In this document: one piece after another, positions 8,032 through 17,183 of the stretch
Layout of the letters: the number at the start of each line of letters is the position of its first letter
How positions within the stretch are numbered: position 1 is the first letter of the stretch
NCBI RefSeq assembly: GCF_020404745.1
Contig: NZ_JAIZAP010000021.1
Location: forward strand, 27,219-91,218
Direction of reading: 5' to 3'
DNA length: 64,000 nucleotides
Source: Aquibacillus saliphilus
GTDB taxonomy: Bacteria > Bacillota > Bacilli > Bacillales > Amphibacillaceae
Made by a program: the position numbers and the translations under genes
The notes under the pieces: model-generated
What the model saw: the letters and a program-made list of their open reading frames with translations, nothing else
Told to the model about the DNA's origin: nothing
The model's database searches: none

Positions 8032-9264
8032 ATGATGAATGAAAAGATTTCATTTATTCACTGTGCTGATTTACATTTAGATAGTCCCTTTAGTGGGCTG
8101 AGTCACGTATCAAGCAAGATGTTTAACGACATAAGGCAAAGTACATTTACAGCCCTTCATTCATTGGTGTCATTAGCTATAGAGAATAAAGTTGACTTCG
8201 TGCTAATCGTTGGTGATCTATTTGATAGCGAAGAACAAAGTTTAAAAGCATTAATCCGTTTAAAGCATGCGTTTGAACAACTAAATAAGTATGACATAGA
8301 AGTGTATATTTCATTTGGCAATCACGATTTTCTTGATGGTGGAAATATTGATGTCGACTATCCGAAAAATGTTCATATATTTAATGAAGAAACAGTTACG
8401 TATTTTACATTTAACAAGAAGGGTAAGGCTGTAGCGAATATCTATGGATTTAGCTATAAACAACGTGGAGTTCTAGCTAATAAATCTCTAGAATTTAATC
8501 CGACAGATGAAAATGTCTATCACATTGGAATGCTACACGGTAGTCTTGCAAGTAATACAGAACACGACGTTTATGCTCCATTTCAATTAAGTGACCTAAT
8601 CAATAAGGAATTTGATTATTGGGCACTGGGACATATCCATAAAAGGCAAATATTAAAGGAAAATCCCCCGGTTGTTTATCCTGGTAATACCCAGGGAAGG
8701 TCAAAAAAGGAGTCTGGGGAGAAGGGTTGCTATTATGTAGAACTAGACAATAACCAGAACAGACTTGAGTTCAAGCCTTTGCAACAATTACGGTTTGAAA
8801 ATCTAGAAATAGATTCGAGCTGCTGCAAACAACCTCAAGAATTAGAGGCTCTCATCGAGGAAGTAGCTACTAAAACTAGTACCGAACTAGGTTCATCTAT
8901 TATAACTATTCATATATCAAGTGATTCGGATCATATCGAAGAGTGGCATCAGGCTGGATATATTGATGAAATTCTTGATTACATTAATGAGAGTAACCAA
9001 GAAGTAGAACAGTGGGTGTTTATCAGGTCGTATAGTATAGAAAAACGAGTTAATGTAAATAAACAAGAATTAAAACAAGGACAGCATTTTTTAGGAGAAT
9101 TACTGCGAGAATTTGAAGGTAATCTAAATATAGAGGAATATTTGCAACCATTACTTCAACACAGGCAGGCTAGGAAGTTCCTGTCCCCCTTTTCAGAAGA
9201 AGAACAAGAACAAATCAGACAAGAAGCAGAGGATTTGTTGATGTACCAGTTACTTAAGGAATGA
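8032..9264 (+). CDS. yhaO: YhaO, SbcD/Mre11-like metallophosphoesterase
   Basis: 410-residue DNA repair exonuclease subunit. Metallophosphoesterase motifs: HCADLHLDSPF (motif I), VGDLFDSEE (II), FGNHDFLDGG (III), LHGSL (IV), ALGHIHKRQ (V), then a C-terminal capping region. Forms a presumed nuclease-ATPase pair with YhaN, whose start overlaps this stop (ATGA). AGAGGAATAAA precedes ATG 8032; a second ATG three bases later is possible. A LexA-like box upstream suggests induction by DNA damage. Confidence 0.9.
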   Translation: MMNEKISFIHCADLHLDSPFSGLSHVSSKMFNDIRQSTFTALHSLVSLAIENKVDFVLIVGDLFDSEEQSLKALIRLKHAFEQLNKYDIEVYISFGNHDFLDGGNIDVDYPKNVHIFNEETVTYFTFNKKGKAVANIYGFSYKQRGVLANKSLEFNPTDENVYHIGMLHGSLASNTEHDVYAPFQLSDLINKEFDYWALGHIHKRQILKENPPVVYPGNTQGRSKKESGEKGCYYVELDNNQNRLEFKPLQQLRFENLEIDSSCCKQPQELEALIEEVATKTSTELGSSIITIHISSDSDHIEEWHQAGYIDEILDYINESNQEVEQWVFIRSYSIEKRVNVNKQELKQGQHFLGELLREFEGNLNIEEYLQPLLQHRQARKFLSPFSEEEQEQIRQEAEDLLMYQLLKE

Positions 9265-12227
9265 GTGAGAATATGAAGATACTTAGTGCTAATATTTATG
9301 GATTTGGTAAATGGCAGGATCAACAAATAGATTTTAGGGACAAGGGCTTGGTAATAGTATCAGGAGAAAATGAATCTGGAAAGTCAACGCTCCGTCAGTT
9401 TATCTTATTTATTTTATTTGGTTTTCCACCAAAAAAAAGAGAGTCTTATTTACCAAAAACAGGCGGAAAAATGGGCGGAAGACTAAAAGTATCAACAAGG
9501 GAACAAGGTATATTTACCATAGAACGGATTCATGACCGAAATAATGGAGCTGCGGTATGTTTTCTAACTAATGGTGTTACCGAAGATGAAAAGTGGTTGA
9601 AAGAAAGTATAGGCGGAATCGATTATCGAACATTTCAATCCATTTTTTCTTTTAACTCAAGTGACTTAAATCAACTACATACAATAAAAGCTGATCAGCT
9701 GGGAGAAGTTCTTTTAGGTATCGGAATGACTGGATCAGATCAAATATATCAAACCGAAAAAAAGTTAGACAGTCACTTAAATCAAATGTTTAAACCACAA
9801 GGGAAGAAACCAGAGGTAAACGAGCAACTTATCAATCTCGAAGAAATAAAGAAACGACTAAATGATTTAAAAACAGAAGAGAATTCCTACCATGAAAAGA
9901 AGAACCTAGAAACAAAAGTGATTGAAGAAATAGATGAGTTGCAGCAAGAACTAACTATATGGAAGAAAAAACAATTATATATTGAAAAACAAATACAAGT
10001 TTCTCCGTTACTAAATGAATTTCATGAAACGCACCAACAACTATGCTTATATAAAAAAGATGGAGAATTTCCTGAGAACGGAATTGACCGATATAATTAT
10101 TTGAAAGAACAACTTATGCCTTTGAAAAGTGAATTCTCTGTGCTAAAGGATAATGAACAAAACTATCTAACTGAATTAGAAAGAATTAAGCAACTGTTAT
10201 GGGATCCTGAAATACTTGAAGAGGCATATATATTATCTGAAAAGTCAGGAGAGTATAGCCAGAGTTTAAATGAAATAGAATACCTTTTTACTGAAATAAG
10301 TAAGATAAAGAAAGAATTAACGAACGACATTGACCAGCTTCAAATTGGCCTGCGGATGGAAGACGTAAAAGATTTGTCATTACCCTTTCATGTTGAAGAG
10401 ACATGGAACCAGCTAAAGAATGAAAAGCAGCGATTGTCAATGGACCAAGAAAATGTTGATAGTGAGACGAAGTCAATCGAGCACCAGATGAAGAATGTTG
10501 AAGAAAGCAATCAGCGAATTAATTCTGAATTATTACCTTTAGAAACAATCAACGATTACAAACAAAAGCTAAATAGTCATGAGAATCAAACAAAATTGCA
10601 GTTATTTAACGACTATAACCACAATCAAAAAAACAAGTGGCAAAAGGAATCAGGACAGCGAATAAAACAGTCAAATATAGTTGTTATTGTCTGTCTATTG
10701 TTGAGTTTAATTGGTGTTGGTACCTTTTTAGTTACAGAAATTAACAGTCTATTAATCTTGTCTATTGTTTTAATTCTGTTTGGAATAATACAAAGGTTAT
10801 TTGTGAAAAATTCCAACCAACGTATGGAGCGAATTTTAAATCAGGCTCAAACAGTTAGTAATAGTGAATTAAAATTAGAAGATGAACAATTTAAGGAAAT
10901 CAACACAATATTATCAGAACAAGAGAAGTATCTCACTGAGCTTGAAAAAGGTGAGGATGATTATCAAAAGCTTCGCATCGAACAATTAAAGATTGAGGAA
11001 AAGAGAATTTTCTTTAAGACCAAACAAGAAAACTTGGCTGTGCAAATAGATGAACAAATAAAGCTATATCCTTTTTTAGAATCAGTCGATTCAGATTATT
11101 GGCCAAAGCTCTATCACATACTCATTACTGTAATCCAGCGTTGGAGTAAAATAACAAATTTAGAAAGTGCGATTGAAGAAAATAAAAAGCAATTAACGGG
11201 TTACGAAAATGAAATCACTGTCTTTTTTCAAAACAATGACTTTGAATCGCCTCAAAAAGAAACAAGTGAAAAATTCACTTTTTTAAGACAATTGATAGAT
11301 CAACAAATGAAGTATAAAAGTAACTTAGAACAATATCAAGAATGGCAAAAACAAGTTCACGACTTACAACGCAAAATAACTCAACGAATGAAGCCTTACC
11401 ATGAAGAAATAGAAAGTTTATGGAAGCATGCAAGTGTGGAAGATGAGGAGAATTTCATAAAAAAAGGAAATAATAAAAACAATCAACAGAAGCTTGAAAA
11501 TAGAATAGCAGATATTAAAAGTCAATTAAGCCAAGTGCTAAGTCAAAGCGAACTGGAAAATGCATCAGTTAAACAGCCAAATGAGCAAGAATTAAAACTT
11601 GAAGCGGGTATTATAACAGATTATCTAGAAGAAATAGAGTTGAATTTAGAAGGGAAACGTCAAGCATTAGCTGATGTAAAAGCATTATTAGTTAAAATGG
11701 AAGGGAGAGAGGACTACTCAATTGTTAAACACAAATTCCATCTGGAACAAGATTTTTTGAAAAAACAAGCAAAAAAGTGGGCTGTCTATCAGCTTGCTAA
11801 ACAAATGCTAGGAGAAACAAAGCAAACCTTTCAGAAGAATTACCTTCCGAAAGTAATAAAGTCGACAGCTTATTACTTTAAGCAGTTAACAAATAATAAA
11901 TATACAAATGTTTTCGCACCAAGTGAAGGTGATCCTATCCAAGTTGAAAATCACTTTGGAATACGATTTAATGTAAATGAATTGTCACAAGGTACTAGTG
12001 ACCAATTGTATATGTGTTTGAGAATTGCACTAAGTGAAGTAGTTAATGAGGATTATCAATTACCCTTTTTTATAGATGATGCATTTGTTCATTTTGATGA
12101 AAATCGCACGAAAATAATGGTTAAATTATTAAAGAAGATTGGAAATGAACAGCAAGTAATCCTATTTACTTGCCGGAACTCAAATGAGTTTTCAGAAGAA
12201 GAAATAATGGATTTGCAATTGGTTTAA
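9261..12227 (+). CDS. yhaN: YhaN, SbcC/Rad50-like ATPase with internal membrane hairpin
   Basis: 988-residue partner of YhaO. N-terminal ATPase half with Walker A GENESGKST (about 35-43), long coiled-coil arms, and a C-terminal half with ABC signature LSQGTSDQLY and Walker B LPFFIDDAFVHFDENR. At about residues 473-515 two adjacent hydrophobic segments (VVIVCLLLSLIGVGTFLV and LLILSIVLILFGIIQRLFV) lie where SbcC/Rad50 has its zinc hook; no CXXC hook is seen there. This implies membrane tethering of the apex. ATG 9261 overlaps yhaO; ATG 9273, 12 bases after AAGGA, is an alternative start. Confidence 0.9.
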   Translation: MSENMKILSANIYGFGKWQDQQIDFRDKGLVIVSGENESGKSTLRQFILFILFGFPPKKRESYLPKTGGKMGGRLKVSTREQGIFTIERIHDRNNGAAVCFLTNGVTEDEKWLKESIGGIDYRTFQSIFSFNSSDLNQLHTIKADQLGEVLLGIGMTGSDQIYQTEKKLDSHLNQMFKPQGKKPEVNEQLINLEEIKKRLNDLKTEENSYHEKKNLETKVIEEIDELQQELTIWKKKQLYIEKQIQVSPLLNEFHETHQQLCLYKKDGEFPENGIDRYNYLKEQLMPLKSEFSVLKDNEQNYLTELERIKQLLWDPEILEEAYILSEKSGEYSQSLNEIEYLFTEISKIKKELTNDIDQLQIGLRMEDVKDLSLPFHVEETWNQLKNEKQRLSMDQENVDSETKSIEHQMKNVEESNQRINSELLPLETINDYKQKLNSHENQTKLQLFNDYNHNQKNKWQKESGQRIKQSNIVVIVCLLLSLIGVGTFLVTEINSLLILSIVLILFGIIQRLFVKNSNQRMERILNQAQTVSNSELKLEDEQFKEINTILSEQEKYLTELEKGEDDYQKLRIEQLKIEEKRIFFKTKQENLAVQIDEQIKLYPFLESVDSDYWPKLYHILITVIQRWSKITNLESAIEENKKQLTGYENEITVFFQNNDFESPQKETSEKFTFLRQLIDQQMKYKSNLEQYQEWQKQVHDLQRKITQRMKPYHEEIESLWKHASVEDEENFIKKGNNKNNQQKLENRIADIKSQLSQVLSQSELENASVKQPNEQELKLEAGIITDYLEEIELNLEGKRQALADVKALLVKMEGREDYSIVKHKFHLEQDFLKKQAKKWAVYQLAKQMLGETKQTFQKNYLPKVIKSTAYYFKQLTNNKYTNVFAPSEGDPIQVENHFGIRFNVNELSQGTSDQLYMCLRIALSEVVNEDYQLPFFIDDAFVHFDENRTKIMVKLLKKIGNEQQVILFTCRNSNEFSEEEIMDLQLV

Positions 12228-12401
12228 TTCAACGTGTTCGCTTTATCGTTTTATTAATGATAGAATATTTTATGATAAAATGGTAAAAATAACTAAATTA
12301 ATGTCCACTAAATCCCTTTAAAAAAATAATGGGTAAGGATTTTTCAATTTTCAGTTCTTAACTGAAAAAAGATTCACTCTATGTAGTTGGAGGGTTTTCT
12401 A

Positions 12402-12962
12402 TTGCCAAACAATGATACAGCAAAAGAATGGCAGGTTTATGAAGAAATTATTGAAAAGTTTGTTCAGGTAATAGCGAAGAATATGAACTTGTATGGTATT
12501 ACTCCATCTGTCGGGCGACTTTATGGTGCGCTTTATTTCAATGATGGTCCGATGACCTTAGATGATATGAGAGACGCTTTAGAAATGAGCAAGACGAGTA
12601 TGTCTACTGGTGTAAGGTCATTAGCTGAAATGAAAATGGTAGAACAATCATTTGAAAAAGGTGTGCGTAAGGACCTATATAAGTCTGATGAGGACTGGTA
12701 TAAATCCTTTACATCTTTATTTGGTAGTCGATGGAGTCATCATACAGAAAAAAATATTGAAGAGGCAGAGGAAGCAATTCAAGAGTTAGAACAAATAAAA
12801 GAAGAGACATCAAACGAACGGTTACAGAATAAGATTGACCTTGATATCGACAGGTTAAGATATGCTCAAAACTACTACAGTTGGTTAATGAGATTCATCC
12901 AAGTAGTAGCATCGGGTGAAATCTTCCAGTACGTGCCAAAACATGATTTACATAAGTCTTGA
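12402..12962 (+). CDS. GbsR-family (MarR superfamily) transcriptional regulator
   Basis: 186 residues. Winged-helix region around residues 40-100 (MTLDDMRDALEMSKTSMSTG, VRSLAEMKMV, GVRKDLYKSDED) matches the GbsR/OpcR/OpuAR group; the C-terminal part is helical. TTG start at 12402, eight bases after GGAGGG. It is paralogous to the 17184-17669 regulator (shared TLD-M, SKTS-ST-VR-L-EMK-V and RKDLY positions). No betaine or choline gene is adjacent; it lies between yhaN and yhaM with its own terminator, so its target is unclear. Confidence 0.8.
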   Translation: MPNNDTAKEWQVYEEIIEKFVQVIAKNMNLYGITPSVGRLYGALYFNDGPMTLDDMRDALEMSKTSMSTGVRSLAEMKMVEQSFEKGVRKDLYKSDEDWYKSFTSLFGSRWSHHTEKNIEEAEEAIQELEQIKEETSNERLQNKIDLDIDRLRYAQNYYSWLMRFIQVVASGEIFQYVPKHDLHKS

Positions 12963-12975
12963 CTTAATCAGTCTC

Positions 12976-13016
12976 AAAGCCCTTACTAACATATTTTTTA
13001 GTAAGGGCTTGTTGTT
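12976..13016 (+). terminator. Terminator after the GbsR-like gene
   Basis: AAGCCCTTACTA and TAGTAAGGGCTT arms with an 11-base loop followed by GTTGTT; moderate U-run. Confidence 0.7.
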
Positions 13017-13097
13017 ATAATTAGACATTACAACCTTGAAAACAACATGGTAGAACAAATAAAACAAACAATTATTACTTGAAAGGGGATTTTATAA

Positions 13098-14042
13098 TTG
13101 AAAAAGGGAATTGCTTATTATCAGGTAGGAGATTTATTTGATTATTTTATGCTGATCAAGGCATCAAACAAAGGTGTAGCTAGTAATGGCAAGCCATTTC
13201 TAACACTAATATTAAAAGATGTCAGTGGGGAAATAGAATCTAAGCTATGGGAAGCTACATCAGAGGACGAGGAGTTGTTTCAGGCAGAACAATTAGTTAA
13301 GGTTACTGGAGAAGTCAATCAATTTCGAGGGAGAGCACAATTGAAGATTCATAGTATTCGTCCGGCTCAACCAACTGATGGAGTACACAAAAATGATTTT
13401 ATTGAAAAAGCCCCGGTTGAAAAAGAAGAATTGTCAGAACGAATTACTGAAATTATTTTTGAAATGGAGAATTCGAATCTTCAAAGAATAGTTAGATTTT
13501 TCATTAAAAAATATCAGGACGCGTTAATGACATATCCGGCAGCAGTGAAAAATCACCATGAATACGTTTCTGGTTTAGCATACCATATTGTTTCTATGCT
13601 TAACTTGGCAAAAGAATTAAAAGGTCTATACCCTGCTATTAATAAAGATTTATTATATGCAGGTATCATCCTCCACGATCTCGGAAAGATGAAAGAATTG
13701 TCAGGGGTTACAGCGCCTTCTTATACTTTAGAAGGGAAATTAATTGGTCATATTCCAATAATGGTAGAAGAGATAGGTCAAGCAGCAAAAGAGCTTCAAA
13801 TTGAAACCGAAGAAGTTACGATATTACAGCATATGGTATTAAGCCATCATGGGAAAGCAGAGTGGGGTAGTCCGAAACCTCCTCTAGTCCGCGAGGCTGA
13901 ATTGTTACACTTAATAGATTTAATTGATGCAAAAATGAATATGTTGAACCGATCGTTGGAAAAAATTAAACCAGGTGAGTTTACAGATCGTTTATTTGCC
14001 ATGGATAACCGTTCTTTTTATAAACCGACATTTGATGAATAA
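13098..14042 (+). CDS. yhaM: YhaM, 3'-5' exoribonuclease (OB fold + HD domain)
   Basis: 314 residues, the usual length. N-terminal OB-fold (about 10-95, [19 protein letters not shown]) binds single-stranded nucleic acid; the HD hydrolase domain follows with [21 protein letters not shown] (His-Asp pair) and [10 protein letters not shown] metal ligands, then DLIDAKMN. B. subtilis YhaM degrades RNA and ssDNA 3'-5'. TTG start at 13098, about 10 bases after AAAGGGG. It follows yhaON as in B. subtilis, but a regulator gene and terminator now separate them, so SOS co-transcription may be broken here. Confidence 0.92.
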   Translation: MKKGIAYYQVGDLFDYFMLIKASNKGVASNGKPFLTLILKDVSGEIESKLWEATSEDEELFQAEQLVKVTGEVNQFRGRAQLKIHSIRPAQPTDGVHKNDFIEKAPVEKEELSERITEIIFEMENSNLQRIVRFFIKKYQDALMTYPAAVKNHHEYVSGLAYHIVSMLNLAKELKGLYPAINKDLLYAGIILHDLGKMKELSGVTAPSYTLEGKLIGHIPIMVEEIGQAAKELQIETEEVTILQHMVLSHHGKAEWGSPKPPLVREAELLHLIDLIDAKMNMLNRSLEKIKPGEFTDRLFAMDNRSFYKPTFDE

Positions 14043-14138
14043 CAAAGTGTATGATTTAGTTGATTCTTCTTGTAGAGAGCATATTTTTTAAAAAATAGCA
14101 TATATTTTAGCAAATATGGACAAGGGGAGGAATAAATA

Positions 14139-14345
14139 ATGATACTAGGTATCCCGTGGTGGGTATATATGTTTATTATATTTATTTTTTTAAGCGGGTA
14201 TATGTCTTTTCGGGCATTAGTGGCTGAGAAAAAACTTGAGCAGCAGTATATTGAACGCGAAGGTAAGGTTTATATGGATAGGATAGATGAAAAGCGTAGT
14301 GTTAAAAGTGACCAGAAAAGTGAGAATCAAATGACCTCAAGTTAA
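14139..14345 (+). CDS. yhaL: Sporulation protein YhaL
   Basis: 68 residues: one N-terminal membrane helix (about 4-25, IPWWVYMFIIFIFLSG) and a charged cytoplasmic tail with EREGKVYMDRIDEKR, like B. subtilis YhaL, a small sporulation-associated membrane protein. GGGGAGGAATAA precedes the ATG. It precedes prsA, in convergent orientation, as in relatives. Confidence 0.85.
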   Translation: MILGIPWWVYMFIIFIFLSGYMSFRALVAEKKLEQQYIEREGKVYMDRIDEKRSVKSDQKSENQMTSS

Positions 14346-14346
14346 C

Positions 14347-14396
14347 ATAAGAAATGTCCTACTTGTTAGCTTTTAACAAGTAGGACATTTCTTATT
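14347..14396. terminator. Bidirectional terminator between yhaL and prsA
   Basis: About 22-base arms (ATAAGAAATGTCCTACTTGTTA and its complement) with a 4-base loop and A/T flanks on both sides; serves the convergent genes yhaL and prsA. Confidence 0.9.
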
Positions 14397-14407
14397 AATA
14401 ATTTAAA

Positions 14408-15298
14408 TTACTGTGGTACAGCAGCTTGTTCTGGTTGTTCAAAAAGATCTTTGTATTCCTCAATTTTTATATCAACATTTGAATCTTCTAGAAGAGTCAT
14501 TAATTTTTCTTGTGCATTTTTCTGCCCTTCTTGTAATGCCATACTTTTTCTTAAATCTTCTTTAATGTCCTCATAAGCTCCTACTTCTTGCTCAGGTTCG
14601 ACAATATCTAGTACTTCAATAACATGCCAACCATGTTCAGTTTCTACAGGCTCACTAATTACTCCAACTTCCAAGTTATAAGCGGCATCTTCAAATGGTT
14701 TTACCATTTGACCAGGGCCAAAGGGTTCACCTAAATTTCCACCGTTTTGTGCAGAACCATCTGTAGAATATTCAGCAGCTAGTTCAGCAAAGTCTCCACC
14801 ATCATCTAACTTTTGTTTCACTTCTTTAGCGGTTTCTTCATCTTCAACTAGTATATGACGAGCCTCAATTTTTCCTTTTTTCATGTAGTCATATCGTTTT
14901 TGTAATTCTTCGTCAGTTATTTCAACGTCTTCAGTTAGGAATTTTTCTTGAATCAAGTTACTACGAAGATCTTCTTTTAGTTCATCTTCATCAGCGTAAT
15001 TCCCTTGCTGTAAGACCATTTCAAACTGCTCACCGTATTGTTCTTTTAAGCTAGTGAATTCTTCTTCTACAACGTCATCTTCTACCTCGTATTTGTCAGC
15101 TAAAACTTTTTCAATCACCATTTGTTGTAAAATAGTAGGACCTTCTTGGCCACTTTTTAGTTCTTGATAATACTCTTCTTTGGTGACATTTCCAGCGTCT
15201 GACTCAACAACGTTTTCTGTCTTTGAATCATCAGATGAACATGCAGATAGTGTAAGAACTGCTGCTGTTATTGATGCTGCGATTGCTAGTTTTTTCAT
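14408..15298 (-). CDS. prsA: PrsA foldase lipoprotein (PpiC-type peptidyl-prolyl isomerase)
   Basis: 296 residues. Lipoprotein signal [20 protein letters not shown] with lipobox LSAC (Cys20). The central parvulin domain (about 135-230) contains [31 protein letters not shown] and [10 protein letters not shown]. PrsA acts outside the membrane, helping exported proteins and penicillin-binding proteins fold, and is usually essential. The C-terminus [10 protein letters not shown] is acidic. Neighbours yhaL and, further on, yhaH-trpP-hit-ecs match the B. subtilis order. Confidence 0.95.
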   Translation of the reverse strand: MKKLAIAASITAAVLTLSACSSDDSKTENVVESDAGNVTKEEYYQELKSGQEGPTILQQMVIEKVLADKYEVEDDVVEEEFTSLKEQYGEQFEMVLQQGNYADEDELKEDLRSNLIQEKFLTEDVEITDEELQKRYDYMKKGKIEARHILVEDEETAKEVKQKLDDGGDFAELAAEYSTDGSAQNGGNLGEPFGPGQMVKPFEDAAYNLEVGVISEPVETEHGWHVIEVLDIVEPEQEVGAYEDIKEDLRKSMALQEGQKNAQEKLMTLLEDSNVDIKIEEYKDLFEQPEQAAVPQ

Positions 15299-15496
15299 TA
15301 TATAAACACTCCTAATCTTGTGTCTTTGCTTTTGCCCAATATGAACAAGCCCATAAAATAATATACCACATTTTGATACAAAAATAATAGTTTGATTTCA
15401 GATTACACACTTTTTACTTAAAATAGACGATAGCCTATCCCAACTTAAAACAGAATGCATAAGATAAAGTAGATATTGAATAGAGGGGGTGTTCTC

Positions 15497-15580
15497 ATGG
15501 GTGCAGCATACGGTGGCGGTTTTGCCTTAATCGTAGTATTGTTTATATTACTAATTATTGTTGGCGCAGCCTGGCTATAG
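15497..15580 (+). CDS. YjcZ-family sporulation miniprotein
   Basis: 27 residues: a short Gly-rich start (GAAYGGGFAL) followed by one hydrophobic helix ending in VGAAWL. This is the YjcZ/YnzH-type sporulation miniprotein pattern (YGGGFALIVVLFILLIIVGA). AGAGGGGGTGTTCTC precedes the ATG. Followed by a strong terminator at 15607-15655. Likely single-pass membrane protein made during sporulation. Confidence 0.85.
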   Translation: MGAAYGGGFALIVVLFILLIIVGAAWL

Positions 15581-15606
15581 GATAGCAGTAAGATATCTTT
15601 TATTTT

Positions 15607-15655
15607 AAAAGGGATGACAAAGGCTGTTTATCAGCATTTTTGTCATCCCTTTTTC
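15607..15655 (+). terminator. Terminator after the YjcZ-type gene
   Basis: AAAAGGGATGACAAA and TTTGTCATCCCTTTTT arms with a T-rich tail. Confidence 0.88.
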
Positions 15656-15718
15656 TCGTAGCAAAAAATTATTTGTGCTCTTAAATAAATATTATTGTAA
15701 GATTTATTTTTTCTTATA

Positions 15719-15898
15719 CTATGTGAATAATACTTCAACATATGATGATATTAGTAATATAGTAATCAGAATGTTTATCGTGCGAAATACATTAGGTTGG
15801 CGTTCTTGTGACATTTCCGTTTGCAGGCACAATTTAAGTGTCAGAGAGTTAAACGAAAATAGAACAAATAAAGCAAAGAAACCAAAAATAATTGCCAT
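15719..15898 (-). CDS. Small two-helix membrane protein, unknown
   Basis: 59 residues. Helix 1 about 2-22 (AIIFGFFALFVLFSFNSLTL), a short polar loop with MSQERQPNVFR, helix 2 about 41-58 (INILITILLISSYVEVLF). The ATG at 15898 lies 10 bases after a perfect AGGAGG (15909-15914), which argues that this, and not the opposite-strand frame 15675-15905, is the real gene. I do not recognise the family. Confidence 0.7.
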   Translation of the reverse strand: MAIIFGFFALFVLFSFNSLTLKLCLQTEMSQERQPNVFRTINILITILLISSYVEVLFT

Positions 15899-15975
15899 AA
15901 GATAATGACCTCCTTATACACCTATGAAACTACTTTAACAGAAATTCTACGCGTTGAACAGTTATAAGTAAGAAA

Positions 15976-16003
15976 AAGAGCACCCTGATTACAGGGTGCT
16001 TTG
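15976..16003 (-). terminator. Terminator after the DUF3267 gene
   Basis: AGCACCCTG and CAGGGTGCT arms; on the minus strand followed by CTTTTTCTT. Confidence 0.8.
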
Positions 16004-16010
16004 AAATAGG

Positions 16011-16547
16011 CTAACCAATTAAAATATCATATCCATTTTTCGCATTTTCAATTATACACTTTTTGGGAGCTTTAATTATATGACTCGTATATAAGAAATC
16101 AGTGAACGACAACCCTATATTGACCGAGGTGAATAGAAGAATATAGGCATGATATTCAGCAAATAAATAACTAGATATTAACCCCGGAATTGTTATAAGC
16201 ACAGTGGGTGCTAATAAAATAGTAATTGAAGTTTTTTTAGACATTCTCTTATTAGTTAAAAATGAAAATGTAGGAAAAAGTCCTATTTTAAAACGCCAAT
16301 TCATTTTCAGGCGCTTTTTTACTAAAAATAACGGTAAAATATGCGTTAATTTGTGTACCATAGGTAAAAGGATGAGTCCAATTAGTAAAGGCAGTAATCC
16401 ATGATCTTTCAATTCATTGGTTTGATGGACAATAGAAAATGGAAGATAAAGAAATATAAATGACATAAGGCCAGTTAGTAAAGAAATTAAATAGATGCGA
16501 TTTAATCCAAACTCTCTGGTAACATTGACGGTTTTCCAGCAATTCAT
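16011..16547 (-). CDS. DUF3267-like multi-pass membrane protein
   Basis: 178 residues with about four membrane segments. The conserved-looking helix contains HKLTHILPLFL, the position where the DUF3267 (putative zincin-like) family carries an HExxH-like H-x-x-x-H; here the Glu is Lys, so metallopeptidase activity is doubtful. ATG 16547 (MNCWKTVNV) is preferred because AAGGGGG lies 8 bases upstream; the in-frame extension to 16628 has no ribosome binding site. In related genomes a DUF3267 gene sits near yhaI and hpr, which agrees with the decayed yhaI next door. Confidence 0.65.
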   Translation of the reverse strand: MNCWKTVNVTREFGLNRIYLISLLTGLMSFIFLYLPFSIVHQTNELKDHGLLPLLIGLILLPMVHKLTHILPLFLVKKRLKMNWRFKIGLFPTFSFLTNKRMSKKTSITILLAPTVLITIPGLISSYLFAEYHAYILLFTSVNIGLSFTDFLYTSHIIKAPKKCIIENAKNGYDILIG

Positions 16548-16715
16548 CTCCAATTCCCCCTTGCATTTGTATCTACGTTTTATTTTATTTAATGGAGTTT
16601 TCCCCCAATGAATATAGTCCTTTTTCAAATGAAAATCAATAGGTATTTCGCAAAAAAAAATTTAAGTTGAAAGTTTTAATGATAACTGTAAACAATAAGT
16701 TGCAAAGAGGGGGTT

Positions 16716-17125
16716 GTGAATGGGCTCATCTTGGATTTGACAACCTCGATAATTTTTTCGTTCAGGCTTCAATTATTGTTTACTTTAAAAGAAGTGAAAC
16801 AGTATCTTTTAACGACAGATCAAGCACTCATCTCGTTATTTAAATGATGGGGTGAATGCTTGGTTCCATCAATTACTTTTACTTTGGAAGTTCACTTTTT
16901 TAATAGTGGGAGGACGTCACAAAAGTTAATTATTGAAAAGGAGTTAGACAGAGATGAGTATGGATGGGTGTTAAAGTTGTTAGAATCGCTTAATAGAGAG
17001 TACATTATCCAAAGTGAGGAAGGGGTGATGTGCTTCAATTGAAAATTCATTATTTCTTCAAATTACAGGGATGCTAAATGAGAAACTAAACTCCAATTGT
17101 GACTCTTTTTGCATGGCAAAAAGGA
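16716..17125 (+). pseudogene. yhaI: Decayed yhaI (DUF1878) remnant
   Basis: Similarity to the YhaI/DUF1878 family is spread over different frames. LIIEKELDRDEYGWVLKLLE matches the LLIDKGLSKEEGEAVMRI-type segment and ends at a stop (17042). Shifting frame at about 17038 continues the family with LFLQITGMLNEKLNSNCDSF, where B. subtilis has [20 protein letters not shown]. Upstream, stop codons and a frame change break the N-terminal part; a separate 43-codon GTG frame with a good ribosome binding site (16716-16847) precedes it. No single frame could make a YhaI protein. The family call is from memory of YhaI. Confidence 0.6.
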
Positions 17126-17145
17126 AGGTATTTACCTTCCTTTTT
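17118..17145. terminator. Bidirectional terminator between yhaI remnant and opuAR-like gene
   Basis: AAAAAGGAAGGTA and TACCTTCCTTTTT, 13-base perfect arms with a two-base loop and A/T tails on both strands. Confidence 0.85.
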
Positions 17146-17183
17146 GAAGTTTTTGTGAAAATTCATAGAGAAAATAATAGAGT

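Noticed and set aside
15675..15905. 76-codon plus-strand frame
   Set aside because: No ribosome binding site, odd composition; the opposite strand holds a better gene with AGGAGG and two clean membrane helices.
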